DNA of 64,000 bases from Arbacia lixula (GCA_963669155.1 OZ022578.1:6749387-6813386), one strand, 5' to 3'; numbered from the stretch's first letter, positions 1-26,030 are shown. Numbers and translations are program-made. The notes: generated from the letters alone by a model not told the origin.

Positions 1-1028
1 TGAAATGCATAACAAGTGGCTTTTATTTATCCAGATAACAACCATATATTTTCATTATCCATTTTGGCCTGATTAAGCACTTACCGTAATCCTTTCAGAG
101 TCATATAAATTGGGGTGCTAGAAATTTGTGTACAAACATGCGACGGATGCATTAATGACCTAACATAAGTTTTTCACACTCCAATAATATTGTGCACACA
201 CTACAAAATCTTGTTTTTTTTTTCTTTTATAAAAAAAGAGAAATAAATCATATAAAAAAAAGCATTACCAAGTTCTCACACATCGATTACATTTCATACA
301 GTTATGTTACATCATCCATCCATTAAGAGAAACCAGCTACATGTTCTGTGCTGCCATATTCAACATCACCAGGGCCGCATGCCTGTATCTTTCGCAAACA
401 TACCAAAAGAATGCAACACGGTTTGCACATAGCTGTCACTTCTTGAGTACTGTCCTCTCAGCAACAGTTTATAAATAACAACAAATATTTAACTGGTGTT
501 ACCCAATAGGAGTGCAAGTTGTTTGTTTCTTATATGTGTTACTGGCACTCTCTCTACCAGACTATATGAGTCGCAGCTTCCCACTATTACATAGGGCGAT
601 AAACCTGTGCATTATACCTTGCCATATGAAAGAATAAATAGGAAGCACAAACTAGAGAACCCAAAGTACAATCTTTGTGAGTCCATTGTGTGATATCCTG
701 TTACCTGCCTTTTAGGCGAGCAGACACGATTTACAAATCTGAATCTAATTCTTGGATGTCATTAACGAGAACTTCATTTATCACCGGGCAAATCTATTAG
801 AAATAGATAAAGAGATAATGAAGAGATCATTCTGACGATAGAATTGAAAGTCCTGGCCATGAAAATACGACAGGAGGATAGAAAGCATTCACTCAAATGC
901 ATGTTAGGTATTTTTAGCACAAAGCTTGCACTGGGGCCCACAGGTACCCAGACACACATCCCTTCCCCCCTACAGTTTACTACACATTAAACGGCAGCGC
1001 CCCCTGTGGTCAGGGTGAGGGGCGGCCA
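1..1028 (-). other. Probable CCT3 3' UTR and downstream sequence
   Basis: Non-coding sequence after the CCT3 stop. The only AATAAA-type signal I found on the minus strand is TTTATT at 22-27 of the plus strand. If it is used, the 3' UTR is about 1 kb and ends close to the window edge. No other gene seen. Confidence 0.4.
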
Positions 1029-14658
<13,630 letters not shown>

Positions 14659-17600
14659 CTTGGCAGGTTTCTTTTCTATCTCTTTTGGCGACGAGAATGA
14701 TCTAGAATAGGCTGTAGTAAAACGCACATGTATGCATACACTGTACTGTACAGTACAGTTCTTGTACGGCCGGAGTTACTATGCCAGCGAATGTGCATGC
14801 AAGCAGCGTACATGTAGCGGTAATGCATGTGCGTTATGTGCGATGCTTATCGTTGATGGCGCTCAACTACTGGCTGGGTTGTTAACTGGTTGAACTTCTT
14901 CTCCTTCCTCTTCCATCCTCCTCTTCTTCTACTTCTTCTTCTTCTTCTTCTTCATCATCATCTTCTTCTTCTTCTACGTGCTCTGTTGATTTCATCTTAT
15001 TTGTTGTTGACCTAACTCTTTATTTTTCTTTTACGCTTAATCTTAAATCCGTCGTTTGTTTTTCTTACCTTCACCTCTTTCTTCTCAACTGGTCCTTTAA
15101 CTCTAGCATTTTAGTTTGGTTGATTTTGATTCTTACATTCTACATTCTTTATTTTCTCACATAATACATAATTATAATTTGTCAAGTTCCGCCCCTAATT
15201 AAATTTTATTTTTCCTTAATCTATTTTTTGAATTTAATTCATTTGATTTCCGAACCAAACAACACAACCTATCTCTGGTACAGAGGAGATCAAGATGTCA
15301 CAATATGAAAACGCGAAGAGCAGAAAATCCTGAAGAAACATTTCTTTTGCATTAGATTCGATTCGATTCGATTTGGTTAATTTATCAATTTATTTATTTT
15401 ATTTATTTTTTTATGCACGGGAGCCATCGATCAGCCAATAAGGCTGCAAAATTCAGAAGGGCCGTGCCTCATAAAAACAATGACAACAATAACATACACA
15501 TTCAGATTTTATAACAAAAATCAATGAAAACAAACACACTATTATGAAAAAGAAAATACATCTTATGAAACTAACAAACAAGACACAGACACACAGACAC
15601 ACAGACACACACACGCGCACACACACACACACACACACACAATTTATGTAAAGCGTCAAACACATGGGGGGGGGGGGGTCTGAACTAAACAACATAGCTA
15701 CATATATGTAAAACTGATACCAACAATACAACTAGATTATCTTTTCTAATCCTTTTGCAAATGTATTCAAATTATCTAATATCCGAGTAGGTTGGTAATA
15801 TATTGAAATCTTGGATACTGCGGTATAGGTTGCTGCATAGACTTAACCTCCATTTCAATCCCTTTGCGAAGGTCCTCGTGGGAAAGGTGGAGTTTAAGGG
15901 TAATCCTATCACACAAGAAAGTAATAAATTGTGGAGTACTTAACTTAAATACGAGGACAAATTGATTGATTCTTCCACAGCTGTTTTCAACACGTTCTAT
16001 ACATTTAACCTGGTATAAAGTGCTGATCGAACATACTGGACAGACCGTGTAAGCGGCTCGAAGAGCTCTATATGTGACTATATGTGGATACGATTTATTT
16101 CCCCGCGGTTCTCCAAATATAAGAACAGTACTATCAAAATGTGGTTGGATGACACATCTATTTTAGTGATAGAGCAGTGCAGCCGTATTCTTTTTAGCAA
16201 TATAAACCGGAGGTCGGTTTACCTTTTATATGTCAGTCAATCGATCTGTTTATTCATACAGTGGAATCTGTGGTCGAACAGTCTTCCTGAACGATTACTA
16301 TTACTTCAGTCACTTGTTTCAAGAACAGACTAGACAGAGTATAACCATGATCTTTTCATTAGCCGGTATGAGCAGGCACCACTGTCCTTTTTCATGTACC
16401 GGTATGCATTTTTAAGGATCATGCCACTGAACTAAACTTCAGTGGATCATGCCCAGAGAAGACCAACGATCGATGAACAGACACAATCCTATATAGAATC
16501 GTCGGATTAAAGTAAAGTAGAGAATATAAATGACAAGTTTGCATACACAAATATAGATAGTATATTGAATAATCAAGAAAAGTATAAATCATCCACATTA
16601 CATGAATTACTTGTACATTTGTATATGAAAAGAACAACATATTACAAAATGTGGAGGAGCCTTGAAAATGTGGGTGTGGGGCTTGATCCCACGTACCGGC
16701 CACTAGGAGTATCTTTTGAGTAGGCCTAGAAGGCTAAACCCCAAATTGTAAGCCCCTGTTTTTGTTTTTATTCTATCACAACGGCGTATCGGCCTAATAT
16801 AGGTGTATCTCCGTGACAAAATCTATTGGCGTGTGTGGCTCGGGTGTGTGTGTGTGTGTGGGGGGGGGGGCGGGGGTGCATTAGGAACTTTCCAGCTGGC
16901 AATGGATTTTAGACAGTAATGTTTCACCAAATCGATTTGTCCACGGGTATGCATGTATGCCACAGACTTATTTAAACTAATTAATTTTGTACATTCCTCA
17001 TTAATAATAATGAATGAACTCAAATATTCTTGACTGCATCTTAAAAGCGGTCACCCCAGCCTGCCCTAGAAAAATCGGCCTCGGCGAGGTGCACACGTGT
17101 GGTAGCCTCGCCTGAGCTGCACTGCGCGCACCATAATACCGACTGTTGTTGATGTTGTTGTTTTTTATGTAATTTTATCTTAAGGCCTGCCTCAGTTTGA
17201 TGTTTTATTACATGATCGGTAATTCCCCCGCTTTGGTCTTCCTTTGCTGAATGCACCAGGCATTCGTTTCTTTGTAAATGAGGTGAGATAAATCATGATT
17301 TGATGTGGTGATTTAATATCCACTTCTTAGCTGTAGCTTTCAGCTTGTAGCAGCTTTTCTAAATAAAGATGGGGTGAACGGGGAACGACGCGACGTCTTT
17401 ACGCCGGTCCCATATATTGTAAAGTATGTTAGTGTGTTGACTTAAATGTGTCTTTAGACCAGCAAAGTAGCATTGTCTAGAGAGAGTGAGTGGGAAATAG
17501 TGTTCCAACTTTAAAAAGTATGCGAATTTTATCAGAAATTTGAGATGTCTTGGTAGAGTTATACTCCCAGCATATTTCAGTACCCATTTCATTTGGAAGT

Positions 17601-18037
17601 TTGGCCTGGCCTTTCCCCAATGCCACACTTGTATGAATCATGAATAACAATAAACAATGTCACAATCCCAACATATTTAATCTTGTCAGACTTGTTGTAG
17701 AAGTCAAATTTAAAACTTTTTAGAATATTACAAATATTACTGTCAAGACTAAGTCTTGGCTGGGTGAAGATTATTAGAAATAGTAATTAGTAATTTGTCT
17801 CTCTCCACCACTCTAAAGTGAACGGCCATGGCAGAAAGAGGACTGCAACTTTAGTGCAAGTCAAGACTCGTGAAGTGTGTCCACATCAAAGGCAGCGGAG
17901 AGGTGCAACAGGCTTCCACCTGAGAGCACGTACGTTGTTTAGGAATCGCCTCTGTACAGCCAGCGCTGGGCAGTGACTAACAAAGTGTGTTGTGTCTTCA
18001 GTGCGCACCTTATACTGTGGGCAGGTATCAGATCACT
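14659..18037. other. Divergent intergenic region between CCT3 and PMVK
   Basis: 3.4 kb holding both 5' UTR/promoter regions. I see a CTT/CTC-rich tract (14,925-14,990), AT-rich retroelement-tail-like sequence near 15,350-15,420, a CA microsatellite (15,590-15,640), G runs (15,667, 16,860) and a GC-richer stretch at 17,040-17,120. There is no supported gene and no recognisable TATA box at either end. Confidence 0.5.
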
Positions 18038-18126
18038 ATGGCAGTTTACGAACCATCCATCCTTTTGGTATTCAGTGGAAAGAGAAAATCTGGGAAAGAC
18101 TTCGTTTGCTCTCAACTGGAAGAAAG
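18038..18126 (+). CDS. PMVK: PMVK coding exon 1
   Basis: Residues 1-29 plus two bases. Contains the P-loop-like SGKRKSGKD. Donor AG|GTTGGT. The 5' UTR upstream is not delimited. An out-of-frame ATG lies at about 17,828 if transcription starts that far up. Confidence 0.94.
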
Positions 18127-21100
18127 GTTGGTGGTCATTTACACATTTCTTTATGTATTTTATTGAATGATGTATTTTCATCATCTTATGATATAGAAAT
18201 TATAGACACTAGAGAGGATCCAAAGACAAGCTGCTCGTTATGTCATGGCTGATTATAGAAGAACAAGCGTGTCCATTATGATCAACAAACTAAAATGGCC
18301 TAGCCTTTCTTCAACGCGCACAGTTAGCAGACTCACCATGGTTGATAGAATTATAAATAACCTCGTTGCAATTCCTGTAGATGCATTTTTTTACCATAAA
18401 CTTGTCTATAATTGGGAAAAAATCAAAGCATGTGCTTCCAAACATACCATGATCATCCAAGGTGCAATATAAAAAAGAAGAAGTCATAATCGCTCAATGG
18501 ACTATACCACAATGGGATAAACTTTCTAGCACAGTGGTTAATGCAGTCTCACTTGATCTATTCAAAGATCTTGTAACAAACCACTATGAATCATGCATTT
18601 GGATTAGGCCCACACTCCTCTTAATATCATGTACACAAGTTGTGTTCATCTTTGATATAAGCTGGATTATAGATCTTTGAAGATTAAAGAAGAAAAAGAA
18701 GAAGGGGACTGTAAAGTAGAAGATATGATGACTGAGGATGAAAATCAAATTGAAACATTTCAGGAGAAAGGTCAAACTTATGTACACTACAGCTCAAAGG
18801 AATTGGCGTAGGGAAGTTGAAAGGGAAGAAATGGAATGAGCCGCAGTTTTAAACCGCGGTATATTTTGTCCCGTTCAGCATGAAACATGATTTTTAGGCT
18901 AAAGCATCGTGTTTCATGCTGAACTGGACAAAATATACTGCGGTTTAAAAGTGCGGCTCCTTCACTTTCCCTTTCCCTATGCCAATTCCTTTGAGCTGGA
19001 GTGTATGGCATTGTGAAAGGTTCTTGTCAGGATTGGTTTTGCACTTGCACTTGGTAAAACAAAATGTGTACAGACAGACAGCTGTTTTGCATTTTTTGTG
19101 TATGTCACAAACATGTAAATACAGAAATGTATATCAGTGAAAACACTTGCATGCCATTTACAATTTCTACCTAATATTCATACCATCTGAAATAAACACT
19201 TGTGAGAGCCATGGTAAGCATTGTAGAATGATAATCATGTGCTTCAGCGTATTTACACATATTGCTGTATGTGAGGACGCTATTGATTTTGAGTCTTTCA
19301 TTTTGTCATTACAGATTTGGATCTGATACTTGTGATATTTTGACCTTGTCAGCCCCACTGAAAAAGGAGTATGCAAGGGTGAGTACTGTAATTGTTCTTT
19401 ACAGACTAAGTAAACGTTAATGTTTGGAAGCATTCCATCATTAAATGTTCACCATTTGATACTTCATTGTGTTTGTATCTGTTAGTTGGTCTTAAGTTAA
19501 TTGCCCTACATGAATATTACATATCTTCATTTTAAAAAAATGCCTTCAATAAGTAGCACAATCATAAATACACAAGTACTTGTATCATTTTAGAGATAGT
19601 ATAAGCACATCCATACATCTTAAAACAAAGTATTCAATATTTAGGTTTTTCTTTTAATTCAAGTTAAAAAAATCTAGTCAACAAAGATGTTGAAAATTGT
19701 ATCTTGCCAAATGTGTTTACTATGAGGGCCAGACTCAACTAGAATGTTTTTCTTTTTTTTTATCCTTATTGGCAACACTTATGATTGTATTTACATTGAA
19801 ACTAAATTATCTTTGATCATGTTTTATATTAAAAATGTATTTATATTGTTGTACAAATATTTATGTGCTATCGTTGATAAAAAAACATCATACCAACCAC
19901 GATGGTATACTCCAATGGTCATGCTTTGGGGTCAGCTATTTGTAAGGTTGCATTCTTCTTGGCTGCTACTCATTTAATCTATTCATATTTGTGTATCTGT
20001 CTTTATCGTTGTATTTTTTATTTTTTTTTATCCTCCTTGTTTATGATCCAGTGAGTAAAATAGATAAAACTTGAAACTTGATCACCTGTGAAAAAAGAAT
20101 AGTCATAGCCATTATTGATAACTACATACTGCAGTACATGAGTGTGCAATCTTGTTTTGAAAAAGAAGCACTTTGCCACAAGAGCTTTTCCTCTGTATCC
20201 CAAGAGGCATTCATTTTTTGTTAAATTTTCTAATCATGTCGACTAGGTACATGGTCTTGACTATGAACAGCTGCTTACACCGTCGCCGTATAAGGAGAGA
20301 TACAGGAAAGACATGGTGATCTGGGGAGAGGCCAAGAGGAGAGAAGACCCTGCTATATTTTGCAGTTTAGCCACCAAAGATGCTCCCCAGCAATGTAAGG
20401 TATGTTGAACAATCTTTTGATCTGCAAATAGTTGTACTCACTGACAGGGGAGCCACTCTGCTAACTCCTGGAATTATCGTGTTTAGACCAGTTGGAGTCA
20501 CCATAAGAGCACAATCGTTTGTATGGCAAGAAATTTGTTTTCAGTACATAGCAGAACTTCTCGTTAGCTTTAATTACTAACAGTGTGCCAGCTTTATAGC
20601 TTATTTTGGTCGTATTTTTTTTTGTATGAGGCAATGGCAAACAAGAAATAATGATTGATAACAGGCTGTGCCAGAAGCCTCTCTCAGGAGTCCTAAATTG
20701 GCCAATCAGATAGGTTCGCTTACTGCTGAGAATTTTAACAAAGAGTTCTGGAGCTATTCTGAAATAATACGATGTAAAACAGATTCTCTATCAAAGGAGT
20801 AAGTGTTGTGATGTCACTTTTGATTGCTTATGAAATTCTGATGGGCGTCTGCAGATTACAATGGGACATGTGGAGTGATATTGTGTGAATTATGACTGCG
20901 CTGTATCAAAAAGATATTGAATTTAATTTAATTAGGAACAAGAAGAAAATAAAAAAAAATGAGAAAAAAAACCTTATGAAAAAAGAACAAGAAGAACAAA
21001 TCGGAATGAGAAAGAGGAAACCAGATTTGTTTTACAAAGAATACATACTGAAGAAGATTCAAGATTCATTTATTTCCAATGTTCAGATGATATTATGCAC

Positions 21101-21989
21101 TATTATTCATATACTCTTAAGGACTTTACTTTGCAGAGGTCTTCGATCGTAGCTTCCATTCTGTCCTGAGGTGTAATATTTATGCCTATTTTATCGAAGG
21201 TATGGCTGATAAGTGATGCCAGGAGAAAGAGTGACATCAAATACTTCAAAGAGACGTATTCTAGCAGAGCTCAACTTGTGCGGGTACAAGCAGCTGAATC
21301 TGTTAGAGCATCGAGAGGCTACATCTTCAAGGAAGGTAAGAAGTGTACTATTGTGTCAAGCATGCCTTTGTGTCAGTAAGCCATTTTCTTAATGTATTCC
21401 TAACTTTTTCCGTAAGTAAGAAGTAACACAATATAAAAATCCACCTGTGTCTAGTGACTTAGTTTCAATGGGCGGTATGCTCTCGGAATCTATAAATTGT
21501 TGCTACTCAGACAAAACTCAGACAAGCTTTGGAGTTACCAATAGAAATGCAATGTTAAACAATGTGCATAAAGTTTGCATTCACAACAAAAATGGTTTAT
21601 TTGTACAAAATGTTGAGACCATCTGCAGATGTGCAAATTGATATTATATATTGCATGATTAATTATGTATAGTACCAGTAATTGCCAGAAGAACGCACAT
21701 GTGTAATGAAGTTTGTACCCTAGGGTAGAGTCTTGGTAGCAAATTTGCTTGTTTGCTGATTTTTAGTTGAGAGCCATAGCAGAAGACCCTTGACACCTCT
21801 CTTTCTTTCTCCCTCCTCTCCAATGACCCAGGCATTGATGACAGGGAGACGGAGTGTGGGCTGGATGAGGGAGTCGCATGGGATTATGTAATATGCAACG
21901 ATGGCAACGCAGATGACCTTGACCTTCAGCTGACCCGGCTAGTGAATGAGATCAATGATAAACTCAGCAAAGCAGAACTACCTTCATGA
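18038..21989 (+). CDS. PMVK: PMVK, phosphomevalonate kinase (complete, 5 coding exons)
   Basis: Catalyses mevalonate 5-phosphate + ATP to mevalonate 5-diphosphate + ADP in the isoprenoid/sterol pathway. Coding exons 18038-18126, 19315-19378, 20247-20399, 21200-21335 and 21832-21989 total 600 nt (199 aa plus stop), against 192 aa in human. All introns are GT-AG with consistent phases. The ATP-binding loop of this animal-type (NMP-kinase-fold) enzyme is VFSGKRKSGKDF (residues 11-22). Other conserved blocks are LSAPLKKEYA (about 41-50), YKERYRKDMVIWGE (about 66-79), VWLISDARRKSDI (103-115) and ECGLD (about 155-159). The start codon context is ACTATGG. The C terminus ends LPS, so it lacks the SRL-type peroxisomal signal of the human enzyme. 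Confidence 0.96.
18205..18600 (+). pseudogene. LINE reverse-transcriptase C-terminal relic in PMVK intron 1
   Basis: Reads ERIQRQAARYVMADYRRTS (from 18212), then VSIMINKLKWPSLSS, SRLTMVDRIINNLVAIPVDA and, after a frame change, WDKLSSTVVNAVSLDLFKD. This is the conserved tail found after the RT domain in many metazoan CR1/L2-like LINEs. It has no RT core and has frameshifts, so it is a dead fragment unrelated to PMVK. Confidence 0.75.
18785..19003. mobile_element. 219-bp palindromic MITE with TA target duplication
   Basis: The termini CACTACAGCTCAAAGGAATTGGC and GCCAATTCCTTTGAGCTGGAGTG are inverted repeats, and the whole element folds back around about 18,890. TA flanks both sides (18783-18784, 19004-19005), consistent with a Tc1/mariner-type non-autonomous insertion in PMVK intron 1. 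Confidence 0.8.
19315..19378 (+). CDS. PMVK: PMVK coding exon 2
   Basis: Residues 30-51 (FGSDTCDILTLSAPLKKEYA). Acceptor CATTACAG, donor GG|GTGAGT. Confidence 0.94.
20247..20399 (+). CDS. PMVK: PMVK coding exon 3
   Basis: Residues 52-102, with LTPSPYKERYRKDMVIWGEA and REDPAIFC. Acceptor GACTAG, donor AAG|GTATGT. Phase 0 at both ends. Confidence 0.94.
21200..21335 (+). CDS. PMVK: PMVK coding exon 4
   Basis: Residues 103-148, VWLISDARRKSDIKYFKETY and QLVRV, then RGYIFKE. Acceptor TATCGAAG, donor G|GTAAGA. Confidence 0.95.
21832..21989 (+). CDS. PMVK: PMVK coding exon 5 and stop
   Basis: Residues 148-199 and TGA, with DDRETECGLDEGVAWDYVI. The acidic C-terminal part is less conserved. The acceptor follows a long CT tract. 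Confidence 0.95.
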
Positions 21990-22392
21990 CGCTGGTCCAA
22001 TTATATCCGTCTGTTTGTATCTTATTTAATAGGTAGATGTAACTATGCTTCAGGGAGCATAATCTGTATTAACTTATATATCGTCTATGGCATGATAAAA
22101 CATTCTTACACAAGTGAGAAGAGGTGATAATTGTAGCCTATTATAAAGGAAAAAGTATTGATTATAAGAGAACATCATTAACCCTAATATAGCCAGGCCC
22201 CCCTCCCCCCCCCCCCCTTCCCCACCAGAAATCGGCCATCGATCGCACCATCATGGTGAAAATGGGCATGCACGTTACATGACGCATAATCTACCTAATT
22301 GCAAAAAAAAAAATGTAATTTTCTCTCTTTTTTGATTTTATACTAATTAATTATGCAAATTTATGCGCGTTTCACACGTATTGCGCTAAATC

Positions 22393-22402
22393 AATAAATA
22401 AA
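22393..22402 (+). promoter_or_regulatory. Candidate PMVK polyadenylation signal
   Basis: Two overlapping AATAAA hexamers (22393-22398 and 22397-22402), about 400 bp after the stop. No earlier AATAAA seen. Confidence 0.4.
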
Positions 22403-23048
22403 GCTCCTATAGAGTTCTTATTTGGTGTCAATATCCTTTTTTTTTTTAATATTCATAGTTTTTATTGAAAATCAACACAAATCACAATATTTACATATGA
22501 TTAACAAGATTAAAATAAGATTACAAGATAAAAAAACAACAACAATAAGAGGCAGGGAAACAAAGAAGCAATAAATATGTGCACCTCAAGAGCAGAGCCA
22601 ATACCGAGATTGTATTACAATAACAAATGAATAAAACAGAAGTCCAAAATTCAGACCGGTCTACAAGGCAAAGAAAAAGAAATACATAACACTTTCAAAA
22701 TCTAGTCTCACTCATAGATTCCAGTACTCTCTCTCTCACTCTCCCTCTCTCTTTCACTCTAATACATTCACTTATCTCCATCTTGATACCACCCCAACCT
22801 CACGCTCAAAAATCCTTCACGAACCAGCCTCCCTCTCTCTCCCTCACGTTCCCTCCCTAAATCACTACAAAGCTTTTCAAACACTCCTCTATGTCTTGTT
22901 GCCCGATCCACAGAAAAATCTATTGATTAATAAACAAAGGTCAAAAGGTCATATTGGCTCTGATCGAGAAGGGCACTATGCTTGCAGGCAGCTAATACAA
23001 AGTACAGTGTACATGTAACATGTACGTAAATGCAATAGTTCACATACA

Positions 23049-24815
23049 TCATACTTCAAACTTACAGGGGAGAGCCGAATATAGAGTTTTAAATGAACTA
23101 ATAAAAGTTGCACCAAAATTGAATTGTTCTAAGGTTTTGAATAAAAAATCATGAGAAACACTATCGAAGGCTTTCTCAATATCAAGTAAAATAATTGATC
23201 CTGGAATATCATTGCACTCTGTATACTCTAATATATCCAATATCAAACGAATGTTGTGACCAGTGTATCTATCTTTCATAAACCCAGATTGATCAGGATG
23301 GATAAGATCATGTAAACAATGTTTTAAGCGGTTAGCAAAACATTTGGCCAAAATTTCGTAATCAGTGGTCAATAAGGTAATAGGTCTATAGTTTTTGATG
23401 AATAAAGGGTCTTTGTCTTTCTTAGGAAGGAGAGTTATATACCATTTCTTTGGGAAGCAGACATAGAACCACTACGTAATGAAAAATTAAATGAATCTAA
23501 TAGCATATCACTAATATCAGGCCAAAAAGCAACATAAAATTCAACAGGCAAACCGTCAAATCCAGGAGTTTTGTTCGATTTCATAGATGTGATAACTTCA
23601 AACAGTTCTTTTTTGGAAAGCGGAGAATCCATACGTTTTTTTATCATCTTCATTTCATTTAGGGATTGTAATATTGTCAAAAATATTTTCAATAATATGT
23701 GGTTCAGAAGTGTTACTATTGAAGATGTTTGGAGAAAAATATAACTTACAATAAAAATCATGTATATTTTTCAAAATGTCTTTTGAATTTGTTACTATAT
23801 TATTATCATTGTCTTTCAATTTATTGATATTTTTCTTCTGCCAGGCCCTGTTTTCTAGATTACAAAAATATTTGCTACCCTTTTCACCCTCCTCTAACCA
23901 TCTTACTCTTGACCTAATTATCAAACCCTTAGTTTCAAATTCAAACATTTTATTTAATTTGATTTCTAACTGTTCTAATTGTAAAAAGAGAGGGTCATCA
24001 AAAGTAACCTGACTACTTGGTAATTGCGATTTAATAATGTCAATATCTACTAATAACTTATTTTTCTCTGTTACGTTCTTTTTTCTTCTTTGCGGAATAT
24101 TTTATAGTAACACCGGTAATATAACATTTCAGAGAATCCCACAATATATTAGCATTACATTGGGAGTCTTTATGAATGGACTGAAAATCTTTGATACTTT
24201 CTTTAATCAAATTAATGAAATCAGAGTCATGATGTAAATAGTGTGTATTAAGTTTCCAGTAACCTCTACCTTTCGGAGATCATCGCATAGGCCATATTCC
24301 TCCATTATTAAAGAAATCATTTCACTTGCCTTCACATTAGAATGTTGAGGCCTTGAACCTTGATAATCAAGTGGGTCGAGGACATTGTTAAAATCACCAG
24401 CAACAATTAAAAAGGAGTTATCAAATTTATCAATCTCTGCAAACAAATGCAAAAAAAAAAAATCAGGGTCCTCATTGTTTGGGGCATAAACATTTACTAG
24501 GGTCAAAGGAAGGTTATTCAAAAGAGCATTTAAAATGATAAATCTCCCATTAGGATCTCTAAAAACAGACTTAACAACCAGACTGATAGATTTCCTAATA
24601 AAAATTGCCACACCTCGACTATTTGAAGAACAAGAAGCAAAAAAGGCATGTTCACCCCACTGAGAGTGCCAAAGTCTTTCAAAAGAATTATCAGAATGAG
24701 TTTCCTGAATAAAAAGTATATCAGAATTAAGAGAGCGAAAGAAGTGAAAAATCTTTTTTCTTTTAACAAAATCTTGTAAACCCCTACAATTGAAGGAATG
24801 CAATTTTATATACAT
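23049..24815 (-). pseudogene. Broken ORF2 of an L1/Tx1-type LINE (endonuclease plus partial RT)
   Basis: The N-terminal frame from 24,815 starts MYIKLHSFNCRGLQ and contains FIQETHSD, AIFIRKS and VAGDFNN, an apurinic-type endonuclease with its catalytic Glu present. Reading then shifts near 24,270 (YWKLNTHYLHHDSDFINLIK in another frame), then RSRVRWLEEGEKGSKYF (about 23,900) and KTPGFDGLPVEFY (about 23,570). The last segment, 23,372-23,049, holds DYEILAKCFANRL, HPDQSGFMKDRYTGHNIR and LLDIEKAFDSV. The frame ends before the YxDD motif, so the RT core is truncated. The WLEEGEK and PDQSGF blocks fit the L1/Tx1 group. Several frameshifts make it inactive. Confidence 0.85.
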
Positions 24816-25136
24816 AATACAACTCTAGAAACCAAAGCAGTCAAAACACTCATGAGAGTGTATGGAGGTACATGTATGTGAACAAACACAAAAATCAGAG
24901 CATAAGAGAAAAAGTTACAATATAGGTACCACAGATCAAGGACAAAGCTGCCATAACATGGAATCAAAAGGTATCTGCCAAAAAAGAACATGAAATAAAT
25001 AAGAAATAAGAAAATAAACAAATAAAACATCAACATTACATATGTAATGTTGGTTGCCTTGTTTGTAGATTCTGTCTCTTACTATATAAGAGTAATCATT
25101 GTTTGTTTTGTTATCATCTTGCATCTGGTTTACTCT

Positions 25137-26030
25137 CTAAGGGGCTTTTGACCTAGGGCTAGACCTGCAGACTCTTGCAAAATGTCCTGTTTTATGGCAG
25201 GCCATGCATTGTTTGCCTTTAGCTGGGCATGTTGTCTGGTGGGGGTAATCACCTCCCCAGAAGTAACATGGGCGTGGTCCACGCGATTTAGGATGTCTGG
25301 GCATTGGTTGCCGATGCTGGGGGTTATCCTGCCTTGGATTTTGAGTTTGATGCTGTCTGAAGTGGTTTGAATTGGACCGGTTTTGTCTTCCTCTGCCGGT
25401 ACCACGAGTCCGCTGAAAATTGCGGCCTCTCATTGTGTTTACAGCTTCTGGTGCTATGTTTTGAGGTGTCTTTTCCTCCTGGATTTCGTTCACTTCAGCA
25501 CCTTCAAGCACTTCTGCTTGTTTTTCGCTTGCTTCTTGTGCTCGACCAATATCAAGCAATTTTGCTCGGGTTAGATCTTCCCCTTTACTGAGAGCCTGTC
25601 TTCTCAGTCTTGGTGAATGGCAGTGTGCGATAACCTGTGCTGTGATCTCTCTGTCTACATCAGTAAACTTACAGTTTGTTGCAAGCTGTCGTAGTCTGGT
25701 TACGAAATGATCAAGGGTTTCACTGGGTTCTTGCTTTCCTTGGCGAAAAATGTACACTTCATACATTGTATTCGATTTTGGCTCAAAATATTTGTTGAGA
25801 GCTGCAACTGCCCTATCATAGTCATCATCTTCACCTGTTTCTTGAGGTATGTCAAAGATTTCATCAACCTTTGGACCTGCATAATGTAACATAAGTGCTC
25901 TCTTTCTCTTTGTTGAGTTGATGTCTAAGGCTACCATAAGACGTTCGAAACGACTAAGCCACTTTTTCCACAGAGGACCAGGATTATTGTCTGTTTCTAC
26001 AAATGGTGGAAAGGCTGGCAGGGCACTCAT
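25137..26030 (-). CDS. Gag protein of a Gypsy-type retrotransposon (297 aa)
   Basis: Uninterrupted 297-codon frame. The N-terminal capsid-like part has WKKWLSRFERLM, then YVIFRQGKQ-like and LRQLATNCKF-D blocks typical of Gypsy Gag. An Arg/Gln/Asn-rich linker follows, then a C-terminal zinc knuckle CMACHKTGHFARVC (CX2CX4HX4C). A preceding knuckle-like CYFWGGDYPHQTTC has Trp where a Cys is expected. The protein stops just after this, before any protease. It probably forms particles only with help from other elements, if expressed at all. Confidence 0.85.
   Translation of the reverse strand: MSALPAFPPFVETDNNPGPLWKKWLSRFERLMVALDINSTKRKRALMLHYAGPKVDEIFDIPQETGEDDDYDRAVAALNKYFEPKSNTMYEVYIFRQGKQEPSETLDHFVTRLRQLATNCKFTDVDREITAQVIAHCHSPRLRRQALSKGEDLTRAKLLDIGRAQEASEKQAEVLEGAEVNEIQEEKTPQNIAPEAVNTMRGRNFQRTRGTGRGRQNRSNSNHFRQHQTQNPRQDNPQHRQPMPRHPKSRGPRPCYFWGGDYPHQTTCPAKGKQCMACHKTGHFARVCRSSPRSKAP

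Noticed and set aside
14659..18037. Shared bidirectional promoter of CCT3 and PMVK
   Set aside because: The start codons are 3.4 kb apart with several repeats between them. Nothing in the sequence shows common control.
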